A stretch of 41,965 nt of DNA, taken from a virus. The stretch spans positions 1 to 41,965 of IMG/VR virus record IMGVR_UViG_3300001796_000073. One strand, 5' to 3'. A program made the translations under genes and the position numbers. Of this stretch, positions 1 through 8,054 are shown one piece after another. Position 1 is the first letter of the stretch; each line of letters opens with the position of its first letter. Under the pieces are notes generated by a model that saw nothing but the letters and a program-made list of their open reading frames with translations, was not told the origin of the DNA and did no database searches.

Positions 1-282
1 CTAGTTGCTTGGCATCACCCTTAGTTGCACCTTCCGGCAGGCGGCGGTGAACGCGTTCGCCTTTGACCATGATTCCGACGTGGAGTCGGCCTTGCTTGTC
101 TGTCCAAATTGACATTGATTTTCCTTCAGCCACCGCCGGCACTCATCGAGATTGTAACGCTTGCCCCGCACGCCAATCGGCGTGAACGGAAGCCCTAAAA
201 CCTCAAGGCGCCTGACAGTGGATTCGGAAATGCTCAAGGCAGCGCACAGTTGCTGCCTGGTCAAATCTCCTGAAACCATCAT
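1..282 (-). CDS. small helix-turn-helix DNA-binding protein (excisionase/MerR-like)
   Basis: A 93-residue protein. Residues about 6-50 carry a helix-turn-helix followed by a short wing (TRQQLCAALSISESTVRRLE, then a GKRYNLDECRRWLKE segment), the layout of HTH_17/excisionase-like DNA-binding domains. The start is the first ATG of an ATGATG pair, preceded by GGGAG at proper distance; longer readings lack a ribosome site. It overlaps the stop of the 41-residue gene upstream by 4 bases. It is the last gene of the leftward early operon and its TAG stop is the first triplet of the window. Known: such domains act as excisionases or small transcription factors. Inferred: an early or late-switch regulator; the target is unknown. 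Confidence 0.7.
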   Translation of the reverse strand: MMVSGDLTRQQLCAALSISESTVRRLEVLGLPFTPIGVRGKRYNLDECRRWLKENQCQFGQTSKADSTSESWSKANAFTAACRKVQLRVMPSN

Positions 283-404
283 TTCTCCCTGTTGAAAAGT
301 GGCAGATCGGCACATTCGTCGGGGGTCTGCCAGCTTGCCCCGTGGATTGCCCGCTGTCCAAGAAAGCGGCCCCATGTGCCATGGGGGTTCCCAGCAAAAT
401 TCAC
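279..404 (-). CDS. 41-residue conserved-looking phage protein, function unknown
   Basis: A short frame that fills the gap between its two neighbours exactly. Its GTG start overlaps the upstream TGA (GTGA) and its TGA overlaps the downstream ATG. The product has ordinary protein composition (NFAGNPHGTWGRFLGQ near the N-terminus, ending PLFNREK). No clear Shine-Dalgarno is visible, so translation is probably coupled to the gene before it. The function is not recognised. The other frame through this stretch is open but has no start next to a ribosome site. Confidence 0.55.
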   Translation of the reverse strand: MNFAGNPHGTWGRFLGQRAIHGASWQTPDECADLPLFNREK

Positions 405-682
405 GATGATCGAGTCGGTGATCCAATACGCAAAAATGACTTCCTGAGCGCCTCAAGTACCGTCGACCAGCCCGCTCGTCGTTTCCACTCGACCCCATCA
501 GCAACCACGCGGTAGCAGTCGATCCGGTTTGTGCGAAACAAGTCGATTCGATGCTCGATGGTGCCGAAATCGTGGTCGATGATGATGATCTGGCGGCGCA
601 GCGCAGGCATCACAGGGATGCCGGCACGGGCTTCAATTGCAGCCTGGCGCTTGGCGCTCTGCTTGGTCCTTGTTCGGTACAT
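401..682 (-). CDS. 93-residue early phage protein, function unknown
   Basis: The start is taken as ATG at 682 behind a short AAGGT; a GTG three codons upstream (691) is the alternative. The N-terminus is basic (YRTRTKQSAKRQAA). The middle alternates hydrophobic and acidic residues (QIIIIDHDFGTIEHRIDLF) and the rest contains CYRVVADG and a basic WKRRAGW. The composition fits a small soluble nucleic-acid-associated phage protein, but no named family is recognised. Its TGA overlaps the next gene's GTG. Confidence 0.6.
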   Translation of the reverse strand: MYRTRTKQSAKRQAAIEARAGIPVMPALRRQIIIIDHDFGTIEHRIDLFRTNRIDCYRVVADGVEWKRRAGWSTVLEALRKSFLRIGSPTRSS

Positions 683-698
683 ACCTTGCACGCTCCGT

Positions 699-986
699 CT
701 ACTTGGAGTTCGACGTCACACAATGCAGGCACACAGCGGTTTCCACAGTCACCGGACCTTTGCGGCTTTTAGCTTCGTGTCGGTCAATCTGGTCGCTCAG
801 TTCCTGCGGGTATTTCCACTTGCCGCAGCGCCCGCATTCCACTTGCCGCAGCCCTGCCTTGTGCTGCACCTCGGCCCATTCGTGCCAGGCCAAGTAGCCT
901 TCTGGCGCTTGGTCGCCGGGCTTGAAATCTGGCGTTGTGCAGATGATTCCTCTAAATCCACGGCCGGTTAATCTTGTGCAAGTCAT
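699..986 (-). CDS. small zinc-ribbon-like early protein
   Basis: 95 residues. A CGRC pair near residue 51 and a CLHC pair near residue 88 are spaced like a treble-clef or zinc-ribbon metal site. The N-terminus carries an RGFRGIICTTPDFKPGD stretch. Start ATG with only weak AAG upstream. It lies between small genes of the early operon. Known: phages carry many such ribbons that bind DNA or host polymerase. The specific role here is not visible. Confidence 0.55.
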   Translation of the reverse strand: MTCTRLTGRGFRGIICTTPDFKPGDQAPEGYLAWHEWAEVQHKAGLRQVECGRCGKWKYPQELSDQIDRHEAKSRKGPVTVETAVCLHCVTSNSK

Positions 987-1013
987 CTTGAGATCACAAT
1001 AAAAATCAAAAAG

Positions 1014-1331
1014 TTACGCCGAACCAATCGCTCCAGGCGACACGCCGCAAGCGGCGTCCGCCTGAGCTAGTGCGTTGGGCGTCAGCTTCACGAATCCTCG
1101 GGCGACCATGTACGGGTCGCGCTCGGGGTGATACCGCCGCGCCACCACAGTCTTCGCAGGCTTCAGACTCAGCATCCGCCGCCAGTATTTCCCGCAGGCC
1201 AGCGCCCGCTCTTGGCTCTCCGCCGCCACATAGACCGAGCTGCCGCACTGTTTGCCCTTCTTGTCGACCGGGAAAACTTCCCATTGCAGCCTCTCCGGGT
1301 TCATTCCCCACGTTCTCGGGTCATTGCTCAC
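1014..1331 (-). CDS. 105-residue early phage protein, function unknown
   Basis: The GTG start at 1331 is chosen because it overlaps the upstream gene's TGA (GTGA) and has GGAGA about 9 bases before it; a TTG ten codons upstream is less likely. The protein starts SNDPRTWGMNPERLQWEVF and has a basic centre (YWRRMLSLKPAKTVVARRY). No family is recognised. The C-terminal stretch is rich in Ala and Gly. It is coupled within the small-gene cluster upstream of the HTH gene. Confidence 0.55.
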   Translation of the reverse strand: MSNDPRTWGMNPERLQWEVFPVDKKGKQCGSSVYVAAESQERALACGKYWRRMLSLKPAKTVVARRYHPERDPYMVARGFVKLTPNALAQADAACGVSPGAIGSA

Positions 1332-1546
1332 AGGTCTTTCTCCATCACTCTGCACGGCCAATGGTGGCCGCAGTTTGCGCAGGCGGCCGTGTCCAGCCGG
1401 GTTGTTTTCAGCGCGGCCGGCGAGCCGTTGGCCATCAGCCAGTGGTAGGCGTGGCGCCCGCAGCGCGGGCAGCTCCGCTCCACCTTGGCCGGCAGCCGCC
1501 GAACCCGTCGCTCCAGAGGGACGCCCTCCATGCCGCTTCGCGTCAT
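1328..1546 (-). CDS. small zinc-ribbon protein
   Basis: 72 residues with two CxxC pairs, CPRC at about residues 26-29 and CANC at about 56-59, typical of a zinc ribbon. The N-terminus is basic (LERRVRRLPAKVER). It overlaps both neighbours by 4 bases (ATGA with the upstream gene, GTGA with the downstream one), so it is translationally coupled. Inferred role: nucleic-acid binding or a bridge to host RNA polymerase; nothing more specific can be read. Confidence 0.6.
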   Translation of the reverse strand: MTRSGMEGVPLERRVRRLPAKVERSCPRCGRHAYHWLMANGSPAALKTTRLDTAACANCGHHWPCRVMEKDL

Positions 1547-1767
1547 TCCGGTCGCCCCTGAGCTAGTGCGTTATCACTAATCGCTGACGGCGCAACCGTC
1601 GCCGGTCGATTCCGCATTTCCTCGCTCATCACCAACCAGGCAATGCCGTCGATCAAGTTGGACAGCAGCAGAAAAACACGCTGCCAGGCGGCGCCTTTCC
1701 TTGAGAACGCAACGTCGGTCACTCGGTCTGCTTGTCCGAGCAGCCACCAATAAATCCGCTCACGCAT
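1543..1767 (-). CDS. small early protein with one hydrophobic helix, unknown
   Basis: 74 residues from ATG at 1767 (RERIYWWLLGQADRVTDVAF at the N-terminus). The stretch RVFLLLSNLIDGIAWLVM could be an amphipathic or membrane-touching helix. The ribosome site lies in a run of nine G on the coding strand (1773-1781), unusual for this genome and potentially slippage-prone. The stop overlaps the next start (ATGA). The function is unknown. Confidence 0.5.
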   Translation of the reverse strand: MRERIYWWLLGQADRVTDVAFSRKGAAWQRVFLLLSNLIDGIAWLVMSEEMRNRPATVAPSAISDNALAQGRPE

Positions 1768-1790
1768 AATCACCCCCCCCCTCAAAAAAA

Positions 1791-4583
1791 CTACCGAATA
1801 TCCTCAGCCGGCGGCAGCACCGCGTGCAGGCCGTATTCCTTGATCTTCTCGACCGATATCGCCGTCATGTGGCCGACGCGGCGGGCGCGGAAGGTTCTTT
1901 CCACCTCCAGCGCCGTATCGTCGTCGTGCATGGCCAGCACGCCGGCCTGCACCAGCTGGCGCTTGAGCACGCGATCCGATTTCACCGGCAACTGCTCCCA
2001 GATGCTCTTCAGTGCCGGGCGGGTGCGGATGTGGTGCATCACGTCGCTGGTCCGGATCGCCAGGAATACCTTGTCGTCGATGTAGGTGAAGACATACGGC
2101 GCTTCGTAGGTGCCCTGGGCGATTTCCGCCAGCAGGGTATTGAGGATCCACACCCACGGATGCCGCTCGCCCTTGCTGTCGGACAGGTACTGGTTCATCT
2201 CGGTCACGATCGAGCGCAGCACGCCGCCGAACTCGATCGGCAGGCCGGCGAACTCGGCCAGCAGGCGCCACGAAGTCAGCAGCGCCGCGTAGTTCTCGAC
2301 GATCCGCTGCGCGTTGCTCACCGCCGAATGCTTGTTCAACAAGTCGCGGCTCTGCACCAGCGCCTTGCGCACCTGCTCCGGCGGAATATCGGCGAGGAAC
2401 TGCAGCCACTGGCGCACCGGGAACTGCGGCAGATCAAACGGCAACTCCGGCCCCTGCTTGGCCTTGTTCAGGCGGATGCGCACCAGCTTTTCCGCGATGT
2501 CTTCCACCGGCGCATCCTCGCCGGCGATCAAAACCGGCGCCGAGAGCAGGAAAGACTTCTGGCTGCGGGTTGTCTCCTGAAACTGGTAGGTTTCCTGCAG
2601 CAGATCGAGCGCCAGCTTGCGCTGCAGGTCGTTCAAGCGGGAAAACTCCTCCCAGCACACCGGGTGCGACGTGAAAGCCACCGAATTCACCATCCGGTAT
2701 TCCGTCTTCAACGTCTGGCCAGACAGCGAAGCCATCGCAATCGCGCCCGACAAGCGGCCGATCAACGTCGACTTACCCGACCCCTTGTCCGCCTCCATCT
2801 TCGCGTGCGGCCAGAATCGGATGAACGCCTTCAGGTGCGAGCCCAGCGCCCAGGTCAGCAGCAACAGCGCCTGGTTTTCCTTGAACGTCTCGTGAAACGC
2901 CTCGATCACCCGCTTTGCGGTCGACGCCTGCCCGGACGGGAAAATCAGGTTGTGGTAACGGCACTGGTACTGCGGATCCTCGAAGTAGCAATCCGGCCCC
3001 TCATTCACCGCCAGCTCACCATTGCGCCAGCACAGCCCGACAAAATTCACCGCCTTGCGCGCCCCGATGTCGCTGGCGCACTCCATGATGTTCACCAGCC
3101 GCAGGAAATTCGACTGATCCCACACCGGCCCGAACCGCTTCCAGCGCTCGATATTGTGCAGATTGTCGTCGTCGAACACCTTGCGCATCAGCCGGGCGCC
3201 GTTACGCGTCGTCTGCACCGACACCGAAAACCGCGTCGTCGGCTGCTGGTCAGGGTCGCCCGTCAGCGTCGAACGATCGCCCTGCAGCTCCAGGCGCGAA
3301 ATCGCGGCCACCCGGAAGCCGGCCAGATCCTTGTAAAACGGCGTCTCGATCTCGTCGCCATTCACATCGCGGGTCTTCTTCACGCCCCAGTAACTCGTGA
3401 AATCCGGCTGGACGCGGAAATTCTCGTACTTCACCCAGTGATGCCCCGGCAGGTACAAGCGCTTCTTGCCAGCCTGCGCGTCGTAATGCAGCCCCGGAAT
3501 CGCGCACTTCTCAAGAATCTTGACCGCCTTCTTCAACTCATCGAGGCCGGGGCCGCCCGGCTTGATGAAGTCATTCACATCATTCACCGACCACTCCACC
3601 TGGTCGATCAGCAAGAAGGAAATATCCAGCGCCGTCAGCCGCTCGTGCAGCGCCCATGCCGCCTTCAGACCCGGACGGATGCCCGCCTGCGCATGCCGCT
3701 TGCCATCTTCCCGGAACTCCGGGAACGGCTCATCGTTGTCGAAGCAGCCAATCAACTGCTTGCCCCGGAAGTAAGACCAATCGATGTTATCCACGTTGCC
3801 CACGCCGCGAATCGCAAACGCCGCCTCGTCGGCACGGATCACGCACTCCAGCGACAGCGCATTGATCGGGCTCTCCACCACCCAGACGCGCTTCGCCGCC
3901 TTCAGCCGGCGAATATCCGACGTCCAGCCGTAGCCGTCCTTCTCGCCCTGGCACTGCGTCTTCACCCCGCCGTTCAGCGCCGGATCGGCGTAACGCAAAT
4001 CCACCGCCATCACATGGCCCGGGTTCAAGGTCTTGACGATGAACGCCGCCGCCGGCCCGCCGTGGCCAGGCGAACCCTCCGGCACCTTGGTCGACCGCCA
4101 GTCGTTCCAACCCACCGCCCGCGCCTGGATCGCCTTATCCACCACCCAATCCAGAATCCCGCGCTGCTCCACCAGGTACTGCTTCGCCGCCAACGGCGCC
4201 GTCAGGCACTTCTCGGCGATGTATTCAGCGGTCGACTTCTCCCGGCGTGGCTCGTCGGCCTTGCGGTCCTGGCCGATGTCGTAGGGAATCGCATACAGAT
4301 CGCACAGTCGCTTCACCGCAGCAACCGCGTCGCCGCCATCGACATACTGAACCAGCGCAACGCAATCGCCCTTCTTGTCCGGATCGGAATGATCCTTGAA
4401 CGCCGTGCCGAACTTGGACGGGAAAATCGACAACGAAGGCGAAGCATCCTTATGCCCCGGACTGCGGTAATTGCCGCTTGCCCCGCCGGGGCGCTCCAGA
4501 CCCAGCTTTTCAGCCAGGTCATGAAGGTCAATCGTTTCTTTCAAGCGGTCAATCAGCCGCCTGAATTCTTCTTGGAAGGCCAT
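1791..4583 (-). CDS. phage DNA primase-helicase (CHC2-like, TOPRIM, P-loop ATPase)
   Basis: A 930-residue replication protein. Residues about 38-80 resemble the CHC2 primase N-domain (YRSPGHKDASPSLSIF, then KKGDCVALVQY), but most of the usual zinc cysteines are absent. A TOPRIM segment follows (VWVVESPINAL with its Glu, and a CFDNDEPF Asp pair). A Walker A motif, KGSGKSTLIGRL, sits near residue 601, with DUF927-like or superfamily-3-like flanks. Known: such fusions prime and unwind DNA at the phage fork. ATG at 4583 is preceded by GAGG. It is the largest early gene and the only clear replication enzyme here, so host polymerase is presumably used. Confidence 0.85.
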   Translation of the reverse strand: MAFQEEFRRLIDRLKETIDLHDLAEKLGLERPGGASGNYRSPGHKDASPSLSIFPSKFGTAFKDHSDPDKKGDCVALVQYVDGGDAVAAVKRLCDLYAIPYDIGQDRKADEPRREKSTAEYIAEKCLTAPLAAKQYLVEQRGILDWVVDKAIQARAVGWNDWRSTKVPEGSPGHGGPAAAFIVKTLNPGHVMAVDLRYADPALNGGVKTQCQGEKDGYGWTSDIRRLKAAKRVWVVESPINALSLECVIRADEAAFAIRGVGNVDNIDWSYFRGKQLIGCFDNDEPFPEFREDGKRHAQAGIRPGLKAAWALHERLTALDISFLLIDQVEWSVNDVNDFIKPGGPGLDELKKAVKILEKCAIPGLHYDAQAGKKRLYLPGHHWVKYENFRVQPDFTSYWGVKKTRDVNGDEIETPFYKDLAGFRVAAISRLELQGDRSTLTGDPDQQPTTRFSVSVQTTRNGARLMRKVFDDDNLHNIERWKRFGPVWDQSNFLRLVNIMECASDIGARKAVNFVGLCWRNGELAVNEGPDCYFEDPQYQCRYHNLIFPSGQASTAKRVIEAFHETFKENQALLLLTWALGSHLKAFIRFWPHAKMEADKGSGKSTLIGRLSGAIAMASLSGQTLKTEYRMVNSVAFTSHPVCWEEFSRLNDLQRKLALDLLQETYQFQETTRSQKSFLLSAPVLIAGEDAPVEDIAEKLVRIRLNKAKQGPELPFDLPQFPVRQWLQFLADIPPEQVRKALVQSRDLLNKHSAVSNAQRIVENYAALLTSWRLLAEFAGLPIEFGGVLRSIVTEMNQYLSDSKGERHPWVWILNTLLAEIAQGTYEAPYVFTYIDDKVFLAIRTSDVMHHIRTRPALKSIWEQLPVKSDRVLKRQLVQAGVLAMHDDDTALEVERTFRARRVGHMTAISVEKIKEYGLHAVLPPAEDIR

Positions 4584-4600
4584 ATTTGCCTCTTAAGTAA

Positions 4601-4984
4601 TCAGCGAACCCAGCAGAAAATCACGCCATCAGGCGAAGACACACGCGGAACCGGCCCCAATCCGTGGCCGGTAGAAATCGAATCCTGCGACCAGCCGTAG
4701 GGAGAAAAAAGGGCCGCGACCAATGGCGCCTCACTCGCCAACTGCTCCGGCGTCAGCAACCGCGCCGTATGCGTAGCCAGCGGCGTATCGATCGCCGCAA
4801 AAACCTCCGTCCAGGGCACCGGGCAACCATCGACCACCGCCGAAAAATCACCCGTCGCCAGCCCGAAAGGCACGGCCAGCAAGGAACCATTGCGCACGGC
4901 GAGCAGATGCCCAAAACTACGGAACACCCGGCCATCGTGTGAAAAGCGGGCGATGGTTGAGATGGGGATGGCGGCGGGGGTCAT
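4601..4984 (-). CDS. 127-residue phage protein, function unknown
   Basis: The start is the ATG at 4984, which overlaps the methyltransferase stop (ATGA). Visible features: an N-terminal PISTIARFSHDGRVFRSFGH segment, VPWTEVFAAIDTPLATHTARLL in the centre, and a hydrophobic C-terminus ending DGVIFCWVR. No motif identifies it. Being coupled behind the methyltransferase and before the primase-helicase, it may serve DNA metabolism, but that is context only. Confidence 0.6.
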   Translation of the reverse strand: MTPAAIPISTIARFSHDGRVFRSFGHLLAVRNGSLLAVPFGLATGDFSAVVDGCPVPWTEVFAAIDTPLATHTARLLTPEQLASEAPLVAALFSPYGWSQDSISTGHGLGPVPRVSSPDGVIFCWVR

Positions 4985-6789
4985 GCTGCTCTCCGAACAG
5001 AAAGCCAGGGCGCGTTTGCCTCGAGGAAATCGGCGGCATCCACCGGATCGACGGAATTGCCGACCATGCGCACCTGGGTGGATTTTGAAAACCGGCGGCC
5101 GTCGTGGCCGCGGTTGATGATGTAGTCGGCTGGGAAGTCGTTGGCGTTGTACAACTCGCGCGGCTCCAGCATGCGCAGGCCGATGTCGACGATCACATAG
5201 GGCGTGCCGGCGATGGTGACGGTAACCGGGGCCATGCGGTCCTTGGTCGTGATCGTCGTCAGCGGGTCGCCGAGGTCTGACCACTGGCCGCCCTGGCCGT
5301 AGTAGCGCATCAGGAAGGCGGCGACGCGCAGCGCGCCGGCTTCTTCGGTCGGTGACAGGGTGCATTCGACCAGGCCGTGGTGCTCTGCACTGGCGGTGAT
5401 CGTTGGCAATGGTTCATCCGCGCCAACACCGACGCAGTTTTTCCGGAGCGTCATCAGGTGTGCAGAAACCAGCTGCTGCTGGCTGCCGCTGTTGGTGACG
5501 GTCGTCATCGGCTCAGAAAGACCCCGGCCAACCGTCGCGCAGAAACCGTCATTCGCCTGCATTAGGTACGCCGCAGCCACGGCATGCTTGCCGGTGCCGA
5601 CGACGGTGCCCAGCGGCTGCTCGATGTCCATGACGCGCGGCGCCTGGCCTTCGCGCTCGCCGTAGCCGGTTTGAACCAGCGTTGGCGCAATCAGGCCGAG
5701 CGCGTGCGGCGCTCCGGCCGGGCGCGCTGCGCCGCCGCCGCTGGTAATGGTCGGCATCGGTTCATCGATCGCATTGCCCGGGCTGTCGCCGCGAAACTTG
5801 GCAATCACCGGCGCAACGAGAATCTTGTGTCCGCCAGTGCAAATAGCCTGCATCGGCTCATCGACCGGACGCGGGACGTTATTCGTCATGTTGTTCACGA
5901 TGAACGGCTTCGGGTTGTCGAGCACGAACTTCCGAATCCCCGTTGCGATCCGCTTCATCGTCGCCTCGGCCAGCGGGCGCTCGCGCTCGAAGATCGAGCG
6001 GCAGGGCAGCGAGAAGTCGATGCAGTCGGCGGCCGGCTTCCAGCGCTTCTGCCCCTTCTTCGGCGCCTTGAAAAACTTCGGCTCGGGGAAGGTAATCGGG
6101 TGGCCGTCGCGGCGAGCGATGAAGAACAGTCGGGTGCGCGTCGTGTGGCCGCCGGCATCGGCAGCGCAGCGGACGCGGTAGTCCCAGCGGTAGCCCAGCG
6201 CCTCGAAGGTGGCAACGAACCGGCGCCAGGTCTGTCCCTCGCGCTTCTTGTCCGGCACCAGGTACTGATCCTGTACCGGCACGCGCTCGCCCTTGTCGGC
6301 GACGGCCCAAGTGGTTTTCCCTTTGGCGTCGACCACGCGCTTCAGGCAGCGGCCGGTGGCCGGGTCGCGCTTGGCAACCAGCGGTCCCCACTTCAGCATC
6401 TGTTTCACGTTCTCCATGCTGATCACCTCCGGGCGAACTTGCCCGGCCCAGCGCGGCAGCACCCAGCCAAGACCGCGAATCTTCTTGCTGCGTGGCTGAC
6501 CGCCAGCGGCCTGGCTGTGGTGCGTGCAATCCGGCGAACCGTGCAGCCAGCCCACCGGGCGGCCCTGGGTGACCGTGCGCGGGCAGACTTCGAAGACGTC
6601 GGCAACGAAATGGCGGGTCTGCGGGTGGTTGATGCGGTGCATGGAAAGCGCGTCGTCGTTGTGATTGACGGCGATGTCCGGTGACCGGCCGAATGCGCGC
6701 TCGAAGGCGAGCGACATCCCGCCGCCGCCGGCGAACAGATCGACGATCAGCTTGCCGTTGAGGTCGAGCATGAGTTGGCGGGCGTTCAT
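4981..6789 (-). CDS. C5-cytosine DNA methyltransferase
   Basis: 602 residues. Motif I is DLFAGGGGMSLAFERAFG (17-34). The catalytic loop reads GSPDCTHHS with Cys88, so SPDC replaces the usual PPC. ENV is at 126-128 and a TRTRLFFIARR motif VIII follows. Between the catalytic half and the C-terminal motifs lie about six imperfect repeats built on DEPMPTIT (for example IDEPMPTIT, LSEPMTTVT, ADEPLPTIT, LGDPLTTIT), where target recognition should lie. ATG at 6789 follows GGAGC; an upstream TTG is unlikely. Known: phage C5 enzymes protect the genome from host restriction. No restriction partner is present. Confidence 0.92.
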   Translation of the reverse strand: MNARQLMLDLNGKLIVDLFAGGGGMSLAFERAFGRSPDIAVNHNDDALSMHRINHPQTRHFVADVFEVCPRTVTQGRPVGWLHGSPDCTHHSQAAGGQPRSKKIRGLGWVLPRWAGQVRPEVISMENVKQMLKWGPLVAKRDPATGRCLKRVVDAKGKTTWAVADKGERVPVQDQYLVPDKKREGQTWRRFVATFEALGYRWDYRVRCAADAGGHTTRTRLFFIARRDGHPITFPEPKFFKAPKKGQKRWKPAADCIDFSLPCRSIFERERPLAEATMKRIATGIRKFVLDNPKPFIVNNMTNNVPRPVDEPMQAICTGGHKILVAPVIAKFRGDSPGNAIDEPMPTITSGGGAARPAGAPHALGLIAPTLVQTGYGEREGQAPRVMDIEQPLGTVVGTGKHAVAAAYLMQANDGFCATVGRGLSEPMTTVTNSGSQQQLVSAHLMTLRKNCVGVGADEPLPTITASAEHHGLVECTLSPTEEAGALRVAAFLMRYYGQGGQWSDLGDPLTTITTKDRMAPVTVTIAGTPYVIVDIGLRMLEPRELYNANDFPADYIINRGHDGRRFSKSTQVRMVGNSVDPVDAADFLEANAPWLSVRRAA

Positions 6790-7127
6790 CAAAAAAGCTC
6801 CAGTGTTTTCGTGCAGCGCGGCGTCGGGATCGGTTCGCCGACAGGGATGAAGGCGGCGCAGCAGGGTTGTCCGTCGCTGCCGTATTACCAGGCCTGCGGG
6901 TATTCCGGGTCGGTGACTTCGTGCAGCATGGTCATGCCGATGAGGTCACAGCGCTGGGCGTCGTTGGGGCTGCCGACGCCTGTGCGCATGGCGGCATCGC
7001 GCTGGCAGCGGCGGCAGAAGGCATCCAGGAACAATTGCCCTTCGGTGCCATTGCTCGGCCGGTACTTCTCGCCGGCTCGCTTGACCAGCTTCGCAGCGAA
7101 GTCGTGGGGGTAGATGGCCTGGTTCAT
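6789..7127 (-). pseudogene. early phage gene split by an in-frame TAA codon
   Basis: The 5' part (7127 to 6885, 80 residues) starts at ATG 7127 with an N-terminus of MNQAIYPHDFAAKLVKRAGE, and has a CRRCQRD motif. It stops at TAA 6885-6887 after PEYPQAW. The same frame then stays open for 31 GC3-rich codons (YGSDGQPCCAAFIPVGEPIP, later RCTKTLELF) and ends at TGA 6789-6791, overlapping the methyltransferase ATG. From memory, related phage proteins continue past the Trp with this kind of Cys-rich tail. This suggests a nonsense mutation (for instance CAA to TAA), readthrough or a base error. The family has no assigned function known to me. Confidence 0.55.
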
Positions 7128-7330
7128 ACTGCCTTCCCCGCCCGCTCGTTGCGAACCCGCAGCGCCTCGTCGGCGATCAATGCAGCCTCAGCCACGCCGG
7201 CGCCACCCCATTCGATAACGCACGCCTTCAACGCCGCCATAAAAAACTGATCCCAAAGCGACTTCTGCGCCGCCCGCAATTCATTTTCCAGGCGCCGGAT
7301 ATTGATCTGCGCCATCTCAAGTTCGTCCAT
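7124..7330 (-). CDS. 68-residue coiled-coil early protein
   Basis: Start ATG 7330, preceded by GAGG. Residues 1-30 form a likely coiled coil (ELEMAQINIRRLENELRAAQ), followed by an amphipathic LWDQFFMAALKACVIEWGG helix and an Ala-rich end. It overlaps the upstream stop by one base (TGATG) and the downstream start by 4 (ATGA). The function is unknown; translational coupling places it in the early operon. Confidence 0.6.
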   Translation of the reverse strand: MDELEMAQINIRRLENELRAAQKSLWDQFFMAALKACVIEWGGAGVAEAALIADEALRVRNERAGKAV

Positions 7331-7632
7331 CACCTCAACTCCCACAAAGTAAAAGCCTTGCCGTGCAGCTTCTCGCCCAGCGGCTGGATCTTCACCACCT
7401 CTTCTTCCTGCTCCAACTTGTAGAGCAGATGGCAAACCGACTGTTTGGTGTAACCCGTGTAATCCATCACCCAGCGCGACGACACCGGCTTACCGGCGGC
7501 CTTCAGACAGGCCAGCGCCTGGCGGAGCTTTTCCTCAGCCACTGGCTGCGCCGGGCGGCGCGCTGGCGCCTCGTAGTTCGGCAGGAACGAAGGGCGCATG
7601 ATCTGATCAACGAAAATCGCTAAGGAAGACAT
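7330..7632 (-). CDS. winged-helix-like early protein
   Basis: 100 residues. The C-terminal two thirds resemble a winged helix: LRQALACLKAAGKPVSSRWV, a YTGYTKQSVCHLLYKLEQE recognition-helix-like stretch, then a VVKIQPLG wing. Starting at ATG 7632 it touches the upstream stop. Inferred role: DNA binding, either regulation or replication support. No named family is certain. Confidence 0.55.
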   Translation of the reverse strand: MSSLAIFVDQIMRPSFLPNYEAPARRPAQPVAEEKLRQALACLKAAGKPVSSRWVMDYTGYTKQSVCHLLYKLEQEEEVVKIQPLGEKLHGKAFTLWELR

Positions 7633-8054
7633 CACGCAGCCTCCCGATACGCCGCCCGCGCCTTCGAAAGCGCCGCCTCGGCGCTGACGAACAAGGCGCC
7701 CGGCTGGCGCTTCCAGAAATCCTCGGATTGATCGACCAGCAACTGCAGCGCCTGCAGCTCGTCGCCCGTGGCGCCGATGCGCTGCTTCTCCAGGTAACGG
7801 TCCTTCAGGTTCTGCAGTGCCACCAGGCCCAGCTCGCACACCGCCAGCGTCTCGCGGTCGTTCTTCTCGGCAGCAGCCAGCGCCAGCATGCCGCGGCAAT
7901 CCGCCAGCACGTTGAAATGACTCGTCGTCGCAAAGCCCTGACGGAGCGCCACCACCGCCATGCGCTCCTGAGTGCTCACCTCGGGGTTGAGCAGATACGC
8001 CACCATCGTCGGCGCAGCGGCCTTGTAATGCCGGCGCTTGCAGGTCTTACGCAC
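7632..8054 (-). CDS. 140-residue helical early protein, unknown
   Basis: GTG start at 8054 with GGAGG about 9 bases upstream. The N-terminus is basic (RKTCKRRHYKAAAP), followed by several predicted helices rich in Ala, Leu and Glu (LALAAAEKNDRETLAVCELG; DELQALQLLVDQSEDFWKRQ). It resembles uncharacterised proteins of temperate-phage early regions, but I cannot name a family. It overlaps the upstream gene by 8 bases and abuts the downstream start. Confidence 0.6.
   Translation of the reverse strand: MRKTCKRRHYKAAAPTMVAYLLNPEVSTQERMAVVALRQGFATTSHFNVLADCRGMLALAAAEKNDRETLAVCELGLVALQNLKDRYLEKQRIGATGDELQALQLLVDQSEDFWKRQPGALFVSAEAALSKARAAYREAA

Noticed and set aside
1824-4700. 958-codon open frame on the plus strand opposite the primase-helicase
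   Set aside because: It is a shadow caused by high GC3 on the other strand; the product is His/Arg/Gln-rich with no motif and no ribosome site, while the minus frame has TOPRIM and Walker motifs.
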